12,187 nucleotides of DNA from Gracilaria caudata (Eukaryota > Rhodophyta > Florideophyceae > Gracilariales > Gracilariaceae). How positions within the stretch are numbered: position 1 is the stretch's first letter; the number at the start of each line of letters is the position of its first letter. Shown here piece after piece: positions 1-7,500 of this stretch. The notes under the pieces were generated by a model that saw only the letters and a program-made list of their open reading frames with translations, was not told where the DNA came from and ran no database searches. The DNA lies in contig JASCIV010000650.1 of NCBI GenBank assembly GCA_030374735.1, positions 1 to 12,187 of the forward strand, read 5' to 3'. Both the position numbers and the translations under genes were made by a program.

Positions 1-129
1 CAAAGAATGCAACTCAAACGCAATAACGCAATATTTAATAACCGTAAATGTATCTGCTTTTGATGAAAATGGTATCAAATTGCAAATAGACACAATATTC
101 TCGCAAAGATCAACACATGTTGCAATTCG

Positions 130-1399
130 TTAGCAATTTCCTGGTTCGACTGTCTCCTCGTCGGACCCTACAGGTCCATATTGTGAATCCAATCTCCTCT
201 GCCTTTTCGCGCGGTATTTTTTCTGAGCTAGTTTGCGCTTCCCAACTTTTTGTTCTCCAATAGAAAGCAATCGGTTACAAATTTTGTTGTAGTGTTCTGT
301 ATCTCCGCTGCGTAACGGGTGCCTTAGAATGTGTGCGTTGGTCAGCGCCATACATAAGCAAAAGATATCGTCGTAATACCGCTCAGACCATCGATACTTA
401 GAACCTATAACGCCCCATAACTGAGTTAAACGTCCAAAAAAATTCTCTACAATTATCCGATCGGCTGAAATTTTCCTATTCCTTTCCACTGCTTCCAAAT
501 ATAAAATTTCTCGCCTTTTCTTCTTCTTTGAATGAATAGCGCGAACAGTTTCTGATAGTCCTTGATATCCCTTATCCACAAGAACCCCCGAGAAATTTTC
601 ATGTTTGTCTAGAAGTTCTCCGGCGTCGATGACAAAATTCACTCCCTCATTTGTTCTTTTAGTTAACGCCGTTTGGTAGTCGTAAATATTTCTGTAAAAT
701 ATATCAATATCAGCAGTTGATCCAGGAGCATGGGCAGATGCAAAAATTGCCAGACCATTCGGTAACACGGATACTTCAGTTGTGAAACCGTAAAGCTTGT
801 GCTTTCCACTGTAATATTTTTACCTTCCTCCATGCTACCAGAAGGCCGGAACAAATGTTGAAAAATGACATCAGTTGCCTAACGACAGAGCGGAAAATGT
901 TTGAAACCCCGATTCTGTCGTAGCATTTTTTGCATGGCCCGACGACTGTCATTTTCTGTGACATAATAATTGTAGAGCTCACTAGCAATAGTTGATATGA
1001 ATTTCAGTATCAATTTGTGGAATTTGTTGCCGTTAATATTGAACATATGCTCAAGAAAATTCCATTTTCCCGCATGTTTTAAAACCGTAAATATCATAAA
1101 AAAACGTTTCTGTCGCTGAAAGAATAGCGACGACCTCGCTCAGTGTTCTACTCCTTCGAAGTAATAGCGCTCACACCATTCGATATGGTTTGAAACTCCA
1201 ATGGAGAAAAGTTGGTCATCTTTAAAATTGTTTCAGAGCCATTCTGAGCATTAAACGAAACATAAATGGGACAATTTGAATCGTTTTTTTCGTCAGGGTC
1301 TTCATGAATTTTTTTGGTCGGATACTGGTTTAAATTGCTTTCTTGCTCCAGAAGTCTGGTAGAGAGCAAATTGATGGCTTGTGCGACATGTTGGATCAA
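130..1399 (-). pseudogene. Decayed PIF/Harbinger-like transposase (DDE_Tnp_4 type)
   Basis: The reading frame runs leftward in three pieces: 1399-1148, 1097-819 and 818-130. Piece 1 carries MTNFSPLEF, the usual start of the helical N-terminal region. Piece 2 carries TVLKHAGKWNFLEHMF and then ATDVIFQ with the first catalytic Asp (codon 870-872). Piece 3 carries GKHKLYGFTTEVSVLPNGLA, then LVDKGYQG (second Asp, 574-576) and IIVENFFGRL (catalytic Glu, 445-447), so the DDE triad is intact. The coding sequence is broken four times. TAG stops lie at 1148-1150 and 879-881. Two one-base losses are needed to rejoin the frames, one in an A7 run near 1099-1105 and one in the T5 run 817-821. The order of conserved blocks across the breaks makes this one gene rather than several. 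There is a basic C-terminal tail. No terminal inverted repeats were found; the left end is close to the window edge. It is presumably immobile unless these are assembly errors. Confidence 0.88.
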
Positions 1400-1670
1400 T
1401 GGGCTGTATATTGGGGTTTACAGGGCTTGGAGAGAAGTTGAACGTAGCGTATTGAGCAGGAGATTGGGTTTTTGCTCAAATACTGTGTCATTTCGTAGAA
1501 AACAGGTTCGTTTAGGTTCAATGCATATATATTCTCATCTACTGATCTCCTATTCTGTCACCTTGCTGTGTTTTTAAAGTGCTGTTATAATTCTATACGT
1601 GTTTCGCCTTGTTGTAAAAGTTTTATGTGCTCATGTACCGCATTTTATCCGAGAAACCATTGTTATTTGC

Positions 1671-2498
1671 TTAGAAGTTAAACAACAAAAGTGTATGTAT
1701 CCTTTTGCTTGAAGCTCTACCGATGTACACCTCCGTCAACTCCTCTCTGCTCATCAGATACCACCGACCTCGTCCCAAGTCCTCCTCTTCGGCCTTCCAT
1801 GTGTCGGAAGTGTGTGTCAAGCGAAGAAACCCGCCGACATCCACCAAACCATATGGCTCCCTTGTCTGTCCCATACCTCTCGCCGTTTTTGACAGAAAAA
1901 TAGTGCCAACGTCCAGCAAACGAGCTGCATTCACACCCGTACCACACCAAGTAGCTCCATGGCCTTCCCTCCCGTGCAGAGCCACAGAGTTTCCTTCAGT
2001 CTGGAACGCCTCTTGAGCGATTCCCTTTTCCTTCGCACACATCACAATCTCCTCTTCGCTTCTCCGCCTCAACTTGCTTGCCACTTCTACAGTGCTGCAA
2101 GATTTCCACCCCTTCAAGATATCTCGGACGTCCCATCCCCTGTAACGGGCAAAAGCGTACAGCACGATTAACGGAGCCATACCTGTGCCAAGATTCTGCA
2201 CAGCGTCCGATATCGCCTCACGCCAATCCTCTTTAAACTTGGCAAAAGCCGGAACCACGCAGATTACGGCCAGCACAATGGCCAGCAGAAACAAGTCGAC
2301 TGGAGGCCTTGTTCGAACTAAGAGTAATCCTTGCGATGCACCCAGAATGCCGCATCGATCCTTCGGGATCTTTCCTTTGCATATCTTTCTTTCACGTTCG
2401 ATAAAATCGCCCACAGCCTCACCGCTTGGAAGCACGATTTGGTCTTTCGCTCCGATCACAATCGGGTCTGGAGAGGACAAGTGATCCCACCCGAATTT
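1671..2498 (-). CDS. Unrecognised membrane protein, candidate 3' exon
   Basis: This is a long open frame of about 275 residues ending in TAA at 1671-1673. It stays open upstream to a TGA at 2583-2585 but has no ATG near its beginning, so it is probably an exon or a broken gene. A strongly hydrophobic stretch, VDLFLLAIVLAVICVVPAFA, lies about a quarter of the way in and is a convincing transmembrane helix. A weaker one, MAPLIVLYAFARY, follows. The remaining 150 or so residues are charged and probably face one side of the membrane. The start at 2498 assumes a GT-AG intron at 2499-2613 (acceptor TGTGAG), which joins it in phase 0 to the frame at 2614-3042. I recognise no family. A third frame over about 2475-2690 also reads plausibly (ECVWNGMVIDPEVIALTGA), so frameshifts are an alternative to splicing. 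Confidence 0.5.
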   Translation of the reverse strand, partial: KFGWDHLSSPDPIVIGAKDQIVLPSGEAVGDFIERERKICKGKIPKDRCGILGASQGLLLVRTRPPVDLFLLAIVLAVICVVPAFAKFKEDWREAISDAVQNLGTGMAPLIVLYAFARYRGWDVRDILKGWKSCSTVEVASKLRRRSEEEIVMCAKEKGIAQEAFQTEGNSVALHGREGHGATWCGTGVNAARLLDVGTIFLSKTARGMGQTREPYGLVDVGGFLRLTHTSDTWKAEEEDLGRGRWYLMSREELTEVYIGRASSKRIHTLLLFNF

Positions 2499-2613
2499 CT
2501 CACATGTAACCAAATGTGAAAGGTAAGCGGTGAGAGAAATGAATCGGGGCGGGATACAATGGCTCCGGTCAGAGCAATTACTTCAGGATCAATAACCATG
2601 CCATTCCATACAC

Positions 2614-3042
2614 ATTCTTCTTTCGTTTGTACGTTATCTGCTTTGTCTGAATTTTCAGAACGGATTCCAGTTGCTGGAAAGCTGACACAACTGCAGAACC
2701 GTCAGCGACGTGGATTCCTCGCCAATGCTTGAACTGGCGCAGAAGAACAAACGCGATCGCTTCAATTCCTTCTGGAGATGGATACTTCTCCGCATTTAGG
2801 AGGACACGATCCGCAAACCAGTTCCTCCTAATATTTTGAGATACGTTATCCATTAGTTCGATTTGCTCTTCTTGAAACGTACTTCGATTGTACAAAATGT
2901 GCGCTTTGCGACCTGTTGTGCGGATGAGATCAGCATCCTGAGTCAGCAGAGCAGACTTAACATCAAGTGCGAACACAAGCATCTCCTTCCCACTTTCTCG
3001 TTCGATGCATATGGTTGACGGGTCCAGATAATGTTTGCTTTC
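2614..3042 (-). CDS. Unrecognised protein, candidate internal exon upstream of the membrane-spanning frame
   Basis: The open frame starts right after a good 3' splice-site-like sequence (a CTCAC branch-like motif, a T-rich tract and TTTTTAG ending at 3043), giving GAA AGC in phase 0. An ATG at 2980-2982 is an alternative start. It encodes about 143 mixed, soluble-looking residues (for example FVLLRQFKHWRG) and ends here at a possible GTGTATGG donor. Without that splice it runs on to TAA at 2578-2580. The same frame is also open upstream of the TAG, from 3045 to about 3150 (TIESLISCIKDTC, with the N-glycosylation-like NIT and NLT), so the TAG is either the end of a very short 27-nt intron or a nonsense mutation. 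It is on the same strand as the cysteine-rich gene immediately upstream. It could be a separate gene or the rest of that one. No homology recognised. Confidence 0.42.
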
Positions 3043-3150
3043 CTAAAAAGAAAACGTGAGATTGCCAACTGTAATGTTTGTAAATTTGTCTCTTAAGAAT
3101 GGTTTGATACAGGTGTCTTTGATGCACGATATCAAACTTTCAATCGTTAC

Positions 3151-3269
3151 CAGTGTTTTAAGGGCATTACTATTGCAATACGTATTGCAAATTGAAGGCC
3201 ACTAGATACAAATATTGCTTATTGCGTTCTGAGGAGCAATACGTTGCAATTTTATTGGTTACAGCCCTA
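3151..3269. mobile_element. Small hAT-like MITE (119 bp)
   Basis: The two ends read CAGTG (left) and, on the other strand, TAGGG (right), both fitting the YARNG end consensus known for hAT transposons. Inside the ends the arms remain related though gapped: both contain ATTGCA followed by ACGTATTGC. The flanks are an imperfect 8-bp pair, ATCGTTAC (3143-3150) and ATGTTCAC (3270-3277), matching at five of eight positions, which is the hAT duplication length but decayed. It has no coding capacity. The first three bases of the right end, TAG, form the stop codon of the cysteine-rich gene at 3267-4217. Confidence 0.55.
3173..3190. repeat. Perfect 18-bp palindrome inside the MITE
   Basis: TTGCAATACGTATTGCAA is its own reverse complement, centred between 3181 and 3182. 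A related GCAATACGTTGCAAT lies near the other end of the element (about 3235-3249), suggesting subterminal transposase-binding or hairpin-forming repeats. Confidence 0.8.
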
Positions 3270-4217
3270 ATGTTCACACGCGGCATTTCGGCGCTTGTAA
3301 CGCTCTCCTTCAGGGCATTCTCCGCACTGGTCTATCGCCGCAATGTAAACCAAACCCGGCAGACAAGCAAAGCAAGTCGATGACTCTCGACGAGCAAAGC
3401 TTCCAGCTGCACACTCCCTGCAATCCAGCTCGTTCTCATAAACACTGAAATGATGATAGGGACATGCTTCACAAGAAAAGCTCTCCCTATTGTAGATCTG
3501 ACCTGGAACACATGTTCCACAAGTCCCCGAACTTTGGATAAAAACCTTATCGAACGGACACTCAACGCACTCGGAAGAACCTTGAGGAGCAAATGAGTTC
3601 CCAGCACACAGATGACATGAACGCAAAGCATTCGGAGAGTCAGTATAAGATCCAGGATGGCATGGAGAGCATTCTAGGATGCGCCGGGGGTCGTAATATG
3701 TTCCAGGAGGACAAGATTTACATGAGCCATCTTCCATTAGTGCCTGCCCTTCAGGGCAAGAGACGCATTCCGAAGCTCCGTGTCCAGAAAAGGTATCCCT
3801 GGGACATGGAAAACATGGACCGAAACCTGTGTCGGCTTTGAAGTAGCCCCTTGGGCACCGCCCACAAGACCAGATTTGTGACGATGGCAGCCTACCCCCG
3901 GTCTGTCCAGCTGGACAAGTGCCACATGTGTTATTCCTCAGCAGCCGATTTCCGTCCGAACAAGAAAGGCATACACTGGCCCCGAAAGATGAATGAGTTC
4001 CGGGTGGGCAATCATAGCATTCAGTCTGTTCGGATTCTGACTGATATTTACCAATAGGACACTGCTGACAGAATCCGTTACCGCCGTCGAAGTACCCGGG
4101 CTCACAAACTTCGCATATGTCTTCTCCATTTTTTCCCCATCCGCGGGCACATGGGTGGCTGGCGAGAACGGGGCTAATGAAAAAGAAGCATAAAAGAAAC
4201 ACTTGTGATATCGACAT
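3267..4217 (-). CDS. Secreted cysteine-rich protein with ephrin-receptor-like (GCC2/GCC3) modules
   Basis: The product is 316 residues, probably secreted or at the cell surface. I chose the ATG at 4215-4217 because it begins a clear signal peptide (MSISQVFLLCFFF...LASHPC) that lines up with the start of the paralogue at 6663. The frame stays open to an ATG at 4400, but those 61 extra residues look like translated 5' UTR. The mature part is a string of about seven modules of the type CP-PG-Y/T-x(n)-C-x-x-C (for example CPPGTYYDPRRILECSPC), typical of Ephrin_rec_like/TNFR-like cysteine-rich extracellular domains, where the cysteines form disulphides and bind ligands. There is no kinase and no membrane helix in this frame. 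It ends at CEH followed by TAG, the TAG being the terminus of the adjacent MITE. Without the insertion a TGA would follow directly, so little was lost unless the gene originally spliced onward. Ligand and function are unknown. Confidence 0.82.
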   Translation of the reverse strand: MSISQVFLLCFFFISPVLASHPCARGWGKNGEDICEVCEPGYFDGGNGFCQQCPIGKYQSESEQTECYDCPPGTHSSFGASVCLSCSDGNRLLRNNTCGTCPAGQTGGRLPSSQIWSCGRCPRGYFKADTGFGPCFPCPRDTFSGHGASECVSCPEGQALMEDGSCKSCPPGTYYDPRRILECSPCHPGSYTDSPNALRSCHLCAGNSFAPQGSSECVECPFDKVFIQSSGTCGTCVPGQIYNRESFSCEACPYHHFSVYENELDCRECAAGSFARRESSTCFACLPGLVYIAAIDQCGECPEGERYKRRNAACEH

Positions 4218-4621
4218 GTTGAAATCTTTGTCCACGAATACTCTTTTTGTGCTTATTAAGTTTCGAAGAAGAACAACGGGCGAGGACTGATTCAATCGAC
4301 GACACGCAGCCTTCATCAAGAACTGGAGGAAATCGGGCTCTTTATCGCAAATGTTCTTAAAACGTCGAACATGACAGACACGGATGATTAGCATGCGCAT
4401 TTTTCATTCAAAGAAATGCTTCTATCTAATGAAATGTTTCCATCACTATACCACATATGACACGACGGCATTGAAGACGAAGAAAAATCAATCCTTCGAG
4501 AGTATGCGCTGTGAGTTCTTGTGCGCAAATCCCGGATTGTTCTAGCATGATTCCACGCTGAATCTGAGTAATCGCAACAATGGATTCAACTATTTTGACG
4601 GGGGAGTGAAGCACACAGTTC

Positions 4622-4889
4622 CTAGAAGCCACTCTCCTTCATGGGTGTAACAGCTTCCGAAATTGGAACAGAGCGGGAACTACTTCCACCGATAACAAAC
4701 TGACAACGGTTGCAGTTAGCAAGTGAATCCAGATTATACTCATAAAGCTGTTCAATTTCAAGAAGTGGATCTAATTTCCAAAAGTTTCAATGCCACGTCT
4801 GGAGAAATAGCAAGTCAAGATATACGTTCTTTATTGTGCTCCTGTTGCCTTGCGCAACTGTGCCAGCCACAAGGTTTAGTGAAACATAC
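4622..4889 (-). other. Candidate intron and relict downstream exon of the broken cysteine-rich gene
   Basis: Near the end of the second cysteine-rich gene, CCACGGA is followed by GTATGT, an ideal 5' splice site (4889 leftward). A pyrimidine-rich CTATTTCTCCAG ends at 4799, giving a possible 91-nt intron. Beyond it, coding-like sequence reads VALKLLEI and then, one frame over, LDPLLEIEQLYEYNLDS and ANCNRCQFVIGG, ending at TAG 4622-4624. The frame change suggests decay after the gene was broken. I do not recognise the encoded segment. The rest of the stretch (4218-4621) has a further short open frame on the same strand (4426-4632) but nothing identifiable. Confidence 0.3.
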
Positions 4890-5158
4890 TCCGTGGAAGG
4901 CATTGAGCTGAATCTCTCATGTAAATTTCATCCTCACGACAGTTCCCGCAGTGGTCTAGGTCCGCTATGTATAATAAACCTGTCGGACAAGCAAAGCACG
5001 TCGTCGATCCTCGACGAGCAAAGCTGCCATATGCACACGCCCGACACAACCTCTCATTTTCATAAAGGCTGAAAGTGTTGTATCGACACGGGACACAAGA
5101 GAGAAGGTACGATTTGTACTCCTCCCCAGGCTGACAAGACCCGCAGGTCTGCGAGCTT

Positions 5159-5169
5159 TGGATATACAC
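5159..5169. repeat. Left target-site duplication
   Basis: TGGATATACAC, identical to the copy on the far side of the element at 5984-5994. Confidence 0.9.
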
Positions 5170-5187
5170 AGGCCCGTATCAATGACT
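5170..5187 (+). repeat. Left terminal inverted repeat of the element
   Basis: AGGCCCGTATCAATGACT pairs with the right end at 5967-5983. Mismatches are confined to the outermost bases (GGCC versus GGGG). It is followed by repeated GACTAACT-type words. Confidence 0.85.
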
Positions 5188-5421
5188 GACTAACTAGCTC
5201 AAAAATAGAGGGTGACTTAACTAACTAACTCACACATTTAGAGACATTAGTCATTCACGTGGACAACACTCACACGTTTGCCACTTGTTCCAATTGGTAT
5301 ACGTGTACGACATGTAAGGAGCAGCAAATGTGCTAGCAGTCTTGTGACATTTTCTCGTCGTCAACGACGAACAACATGTGAAACTCCATTCCACGATCTT
5401 CACCATGACAGATACTTCTGA

Positions 5422-5904
5422 GCAACATCTACACCTCAAGCACTCTCTGCTGCAGCCGTCATACAAACCGAAGCTGCTCAACAGCTTAAACGGCGAGGGC
5501 CTGGCAAGGCAAAAGGATTAGACACAAAATCGTCACTATGGAGCACCATAGCAGCGCAGATCATCACTGATCCCCACCGACCGCAGTTTAAATGCTCTGT
5601 GTGCAGTGTCCTTCGAAGTATCAACAAATCATAATCGAACAACAATATTTTGCTTCACTACAAGACGAATCATTATGGACGATTGTTCAGCGACTTGGGC
5701 CGCAGAGAAGGTTCTCGAAGCCAGTTGTTACTTTCATGTGCCCCAGAGATGGTTCAAGTAATTAGAATGTTCGTCAAGAACGAACTCTACACCAACGATG
5801 ATGTTCAAGTCGGATTGTTGCACCCCAAGGGACAGATATTTAAGCGGTTTGCTTTGCGCATAGCGTCTATGGTTCACAATGCTCTGGAGAGCAGTATTCC
5901 TTGA
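5422..5904 (+). pseudogene. Decayed coding frame inside the Mutator-like element
   Basis: One reading frame stays open from after a TGA (5419-5421) to TGA 5902-5904, interrupted only by TAA at 5632-5634. The first part has low-complexity Ala/Gln sequence, a basic LKRRGPGKAKG stretch and then PQFKCSVCSVL, a CxxC pair that could be half of a zinc-binding site. The second part includes HYKTNHYGRLFSDLG and an 80-residue tail. There is no catalytic motif I can name. It may be a remnant of the element's own protein or of a captured host gene. There is no clear ATG. Confidence 0.35.
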
Positions 5905-5966
5905 CTAAGTTGACTAACTCGTCGAAATGATGGTGACTAATGACTAGCGGAACGGGCAAAGTAGTT

Positions 5967-5983
5967 AGTCATTGATACGCCCC
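5967..5983 (-). repeat. Right terminal inverted repeat of the element
   Basis: Reads GGGGCGTATCAATGACT on the minus strand, then AACTAC inward. It shares 13 consecutive bases with the left end. Confidence 0.85.
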
Positions 5984-5994
5984 TGGATATACAC
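5984..5994. repeat. Right target-site duplication
   Basis: TGGATATACAC, the second copy of the 11-bp duplication. In the disrupted gene it encodes the shared VYIQ junction. Confidence 0.9.
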
Positions 5995-6449
5995 CTGCCC
6001 GGAAGGACATTCGTAGCACCTGGACGAACCTGGGGGAGCGAAAGAATTCGTTGCACACCTCCTGCAACTTCGTAAAGCATTGGGAGAGTCCATGTAACTT
6101 CCATGAGGACATTCATGGCAAAGCAGATACTCCCAATCGTAAAACGTTCCAGGGGGACAAGACTGACAGGAGCCGTCTCTCATGAGCCCTTGGTTTTGTG
6201 GACAGGAGACACATTCTGAGGCTCCATAATCTGAGAAAGTGTTCCTCGAACACGGAAGACATGGACCATAACCCTCTGCGGCTTTGAAAAACCCTCTCGC
6301 ACATGGCTCACAAGTGCCAAAATCATTAGAAAAAAGTCTTCTGTTATAGAATCCAGCAGGACAGGCTCCGCACGTGTTGTTCGCCAGCAAAATGTATCCC
6401 TCTGAACAAGACACGCATTCTGTAGCTGCATATGCGGACTTGGTGTTCG

Positions 6450-7500
6450 GCGGACATATGCGACAGCCAGTTTGGCCCGATTCGGGCTGAAAGTAACTAG
6501 GATAACAATGCTCACAATGTCCGTCGCCATCGTCATAGTACCCGGGTTGACAAAGTTGGCAGCTTCCGTTTGAACTCGTTCCCCATCCGGAGTCACAAGG
6601 GCTGCTAGCGAGAACGCTATACAGTAAGAAAGACGAAAGGATGCAAATGTATGAAATAGACATGCTGAAGCAAATCATTTGGGCAGATGGCTTGCCGGAT
6701 CAAAGGTGTTAAGCGAATGCTGGGAGAGCTATGTAAGACACCCGTTCACACTCTTGTTCTTATGTAGATATGGATGCCTCCTCTGAACAACACTCGTAAT
6801 GCCGAGCTGGCTCAAGACAAGACCTATATGGATGTCATCCCTAGCCAAACGCAGAACGCATGTCTGGATTTCTGCGTGTCCGTCAATGACGCTCCAACTA
6901 TGAGCGGCTTGCCATTCAATTCATAGGGAGCAGTTAGATAGCAAAACAATTTGCTCCGCAGCTGTGAATGTGATGGAAGACAGTTCTTCTATATACGGCT
7001 TTTCTATAGCAATTGGTTTGGCCAGCATCGTCCGATATCCCGATCACAGCGCGCAAAATGTCCGCTTCCATTTTCAAAGTACCCGGGTTGACAAGGTTGG
7101 CAGCTTCCGTTTACAGTTGTTCCTCATCCAGACTCACAAGAGCTGCTTTCGAGGGTTCCTGACAGGAAGAGAGAGCGAAGGAGACAAATGGGTTAAATTG
7201 GCATGTTAAAGCAGTTCGGGGATCTGGGTTGCTGGACTACAGCAAATGAGCGGGTACTGGACCCAAATGAGCGCGCAATGTTGTTCTTATGTAGATGCGG
7301 ACGGCCCTTTTGATTGACGCACGTAAAGCAGGGCTGGCTTCAAACATGATCCATTTTGATGTCATCCAAAGGCATTGGAATGAGGCATGTATGGCTTTCT
7401 GCATTCCTCCTGTTCGTACGCCAATGCATGCGATATGAGCCGCTTGTGCGTGGAAATCATGGCGAGCAGTTAGACAGGAGCAAAGCTTGCTCCACTCTTG
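6450..7500. repeat. Tandem duplication of the cysteine-rich gene's 5' end and upstream region (two units of about 515 bp)
   Basis: Unit A (about 6450-6965) contains the start of the second cysteine-rich gene plus its upstream DNA. Unit B (about 6966-7500) repeats it in the same order and orientation. Shared blocks include TACCCGGGTTGACAA and GGTTGGCAGCTTCCGTTT (one mismatch), TTGTTCTTATGTAGAT, GATGTCATCC, and GAGCAGTTAGA followed by TTGCTCC. Similarity is moderate, with small gaps throughout, so the duplication is old. The unit B gene start is dead (6975-7204). The rest of both units has no credible gene and presumably held promoter sequence; I see no clear TATA box. Confidence 0.72.
6975..7204 (-). 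pseudogene. Third cysteine-rich gene, 5' stub only
   Basis: Reading left from ATG 7202-7204 gives MPI, a stop (TAA), then ICLLRSLFLSGTLESSSCESG, a TGA where the paralogue has Trp, then GTTVNGSCQPCQPGYFENGSGH. This matches the paralogue's signal peptide and first module (SSPCDSGWG, GSCQLCQPGYYDDGDGH). After another shift, AGQTNC matches its SGQTGC. Homology stops at the duplication junction. It encodes nothing functional. Confidence 0.82.

Larger units (their letters stand above)
5170..5983. mobile_element. Mutator-like non-autonomous DNA transposon inserted in the cysteine-rich gene
   Basis: The ends are inverted repeats: AGGCCCGTATCAATGACT at the left and, read from the other strand, GGGGCGTATCAATGACT at the right, sharing the exact core CGTATCAATGACT. 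An exact 11-bp direct repeat, TGGATATACAC, flanks it at 5159-5169 and 5984-5994 and is the target-site duplication. Target duplications of 9-11 bp are known for Mutator-like elements, hence the assignment; the transposase itself is not recognisable. Copies of TGACTAA or its reverse complement cluster within about 80 bp of both ends. The interior carries one decayed plus-strand frame (5422-5904). The nearly matching ends and exact duplication suggest a fairly recent insertion. Confidence 0.85.
4876..6663 (-). pseudogene. Second cysteine-rich ephrin-receptor-like gene, split by a transposon
   Basis: This is a paralogue of the gene at 3267-4217. The 5' part (6663-5984) has the signal peptide MSISYICILSSFLLYSVLA and the first modules as far as GQVYIQ. 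The 3' part (5169-4876) resumes at VYIQSSQTCGSC and finishes the last modules. Between them lies an 814-bp element. Removing it with one copy of its 11-bp target duplication gives a length divisible by three (963 bases, 320 codons plus stop), close to the 316 of the intact paralogue, and the joint matches that paralogue's VFIQSSGTC. With the insertion, translation stops a few codons into the element (GRIND then TAA), leaving a truncated secreted protein of about 230 residues. An in-frame ATG five codons upstream (6676-6678) is also possible. Whether the truncated product is made is unknown. Confidence 0.88.

Noticed and set aside
130..1399. TAG read as an amino acid (variant genetic code)
   Set aside because: Both TAGs fall in a gene that also has frameshifts, so decay explains them. 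The intact cysteine-rich gene also ends at TAG.
1691..2519. Several plus-strand frames of 60-100 codons
   Set aside because: They are antisense shadows of the membrane-protein frame, with no motifs.
3332..4150. Alternative-frame and antisense frames over the cysteine-rich gene
   Set aside because: The signal peptide, the cysteine spacing and the paralogue match all support one frame only.
4218..4400. 61-residue N-terminal extension of the first cysteine-rich gene
   Set aside because: The extension has no export signal and would bury the signal peptide that the paralogue shares at its start, so the internal ATG is preferred.
5251..5481. 76-codon cysteine-containing frame on the minus strand inside the element
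   Set aside because: The Cys spacing fits no zinc-binding motif I know, and the plus-strand frame reads better; treated as chance.
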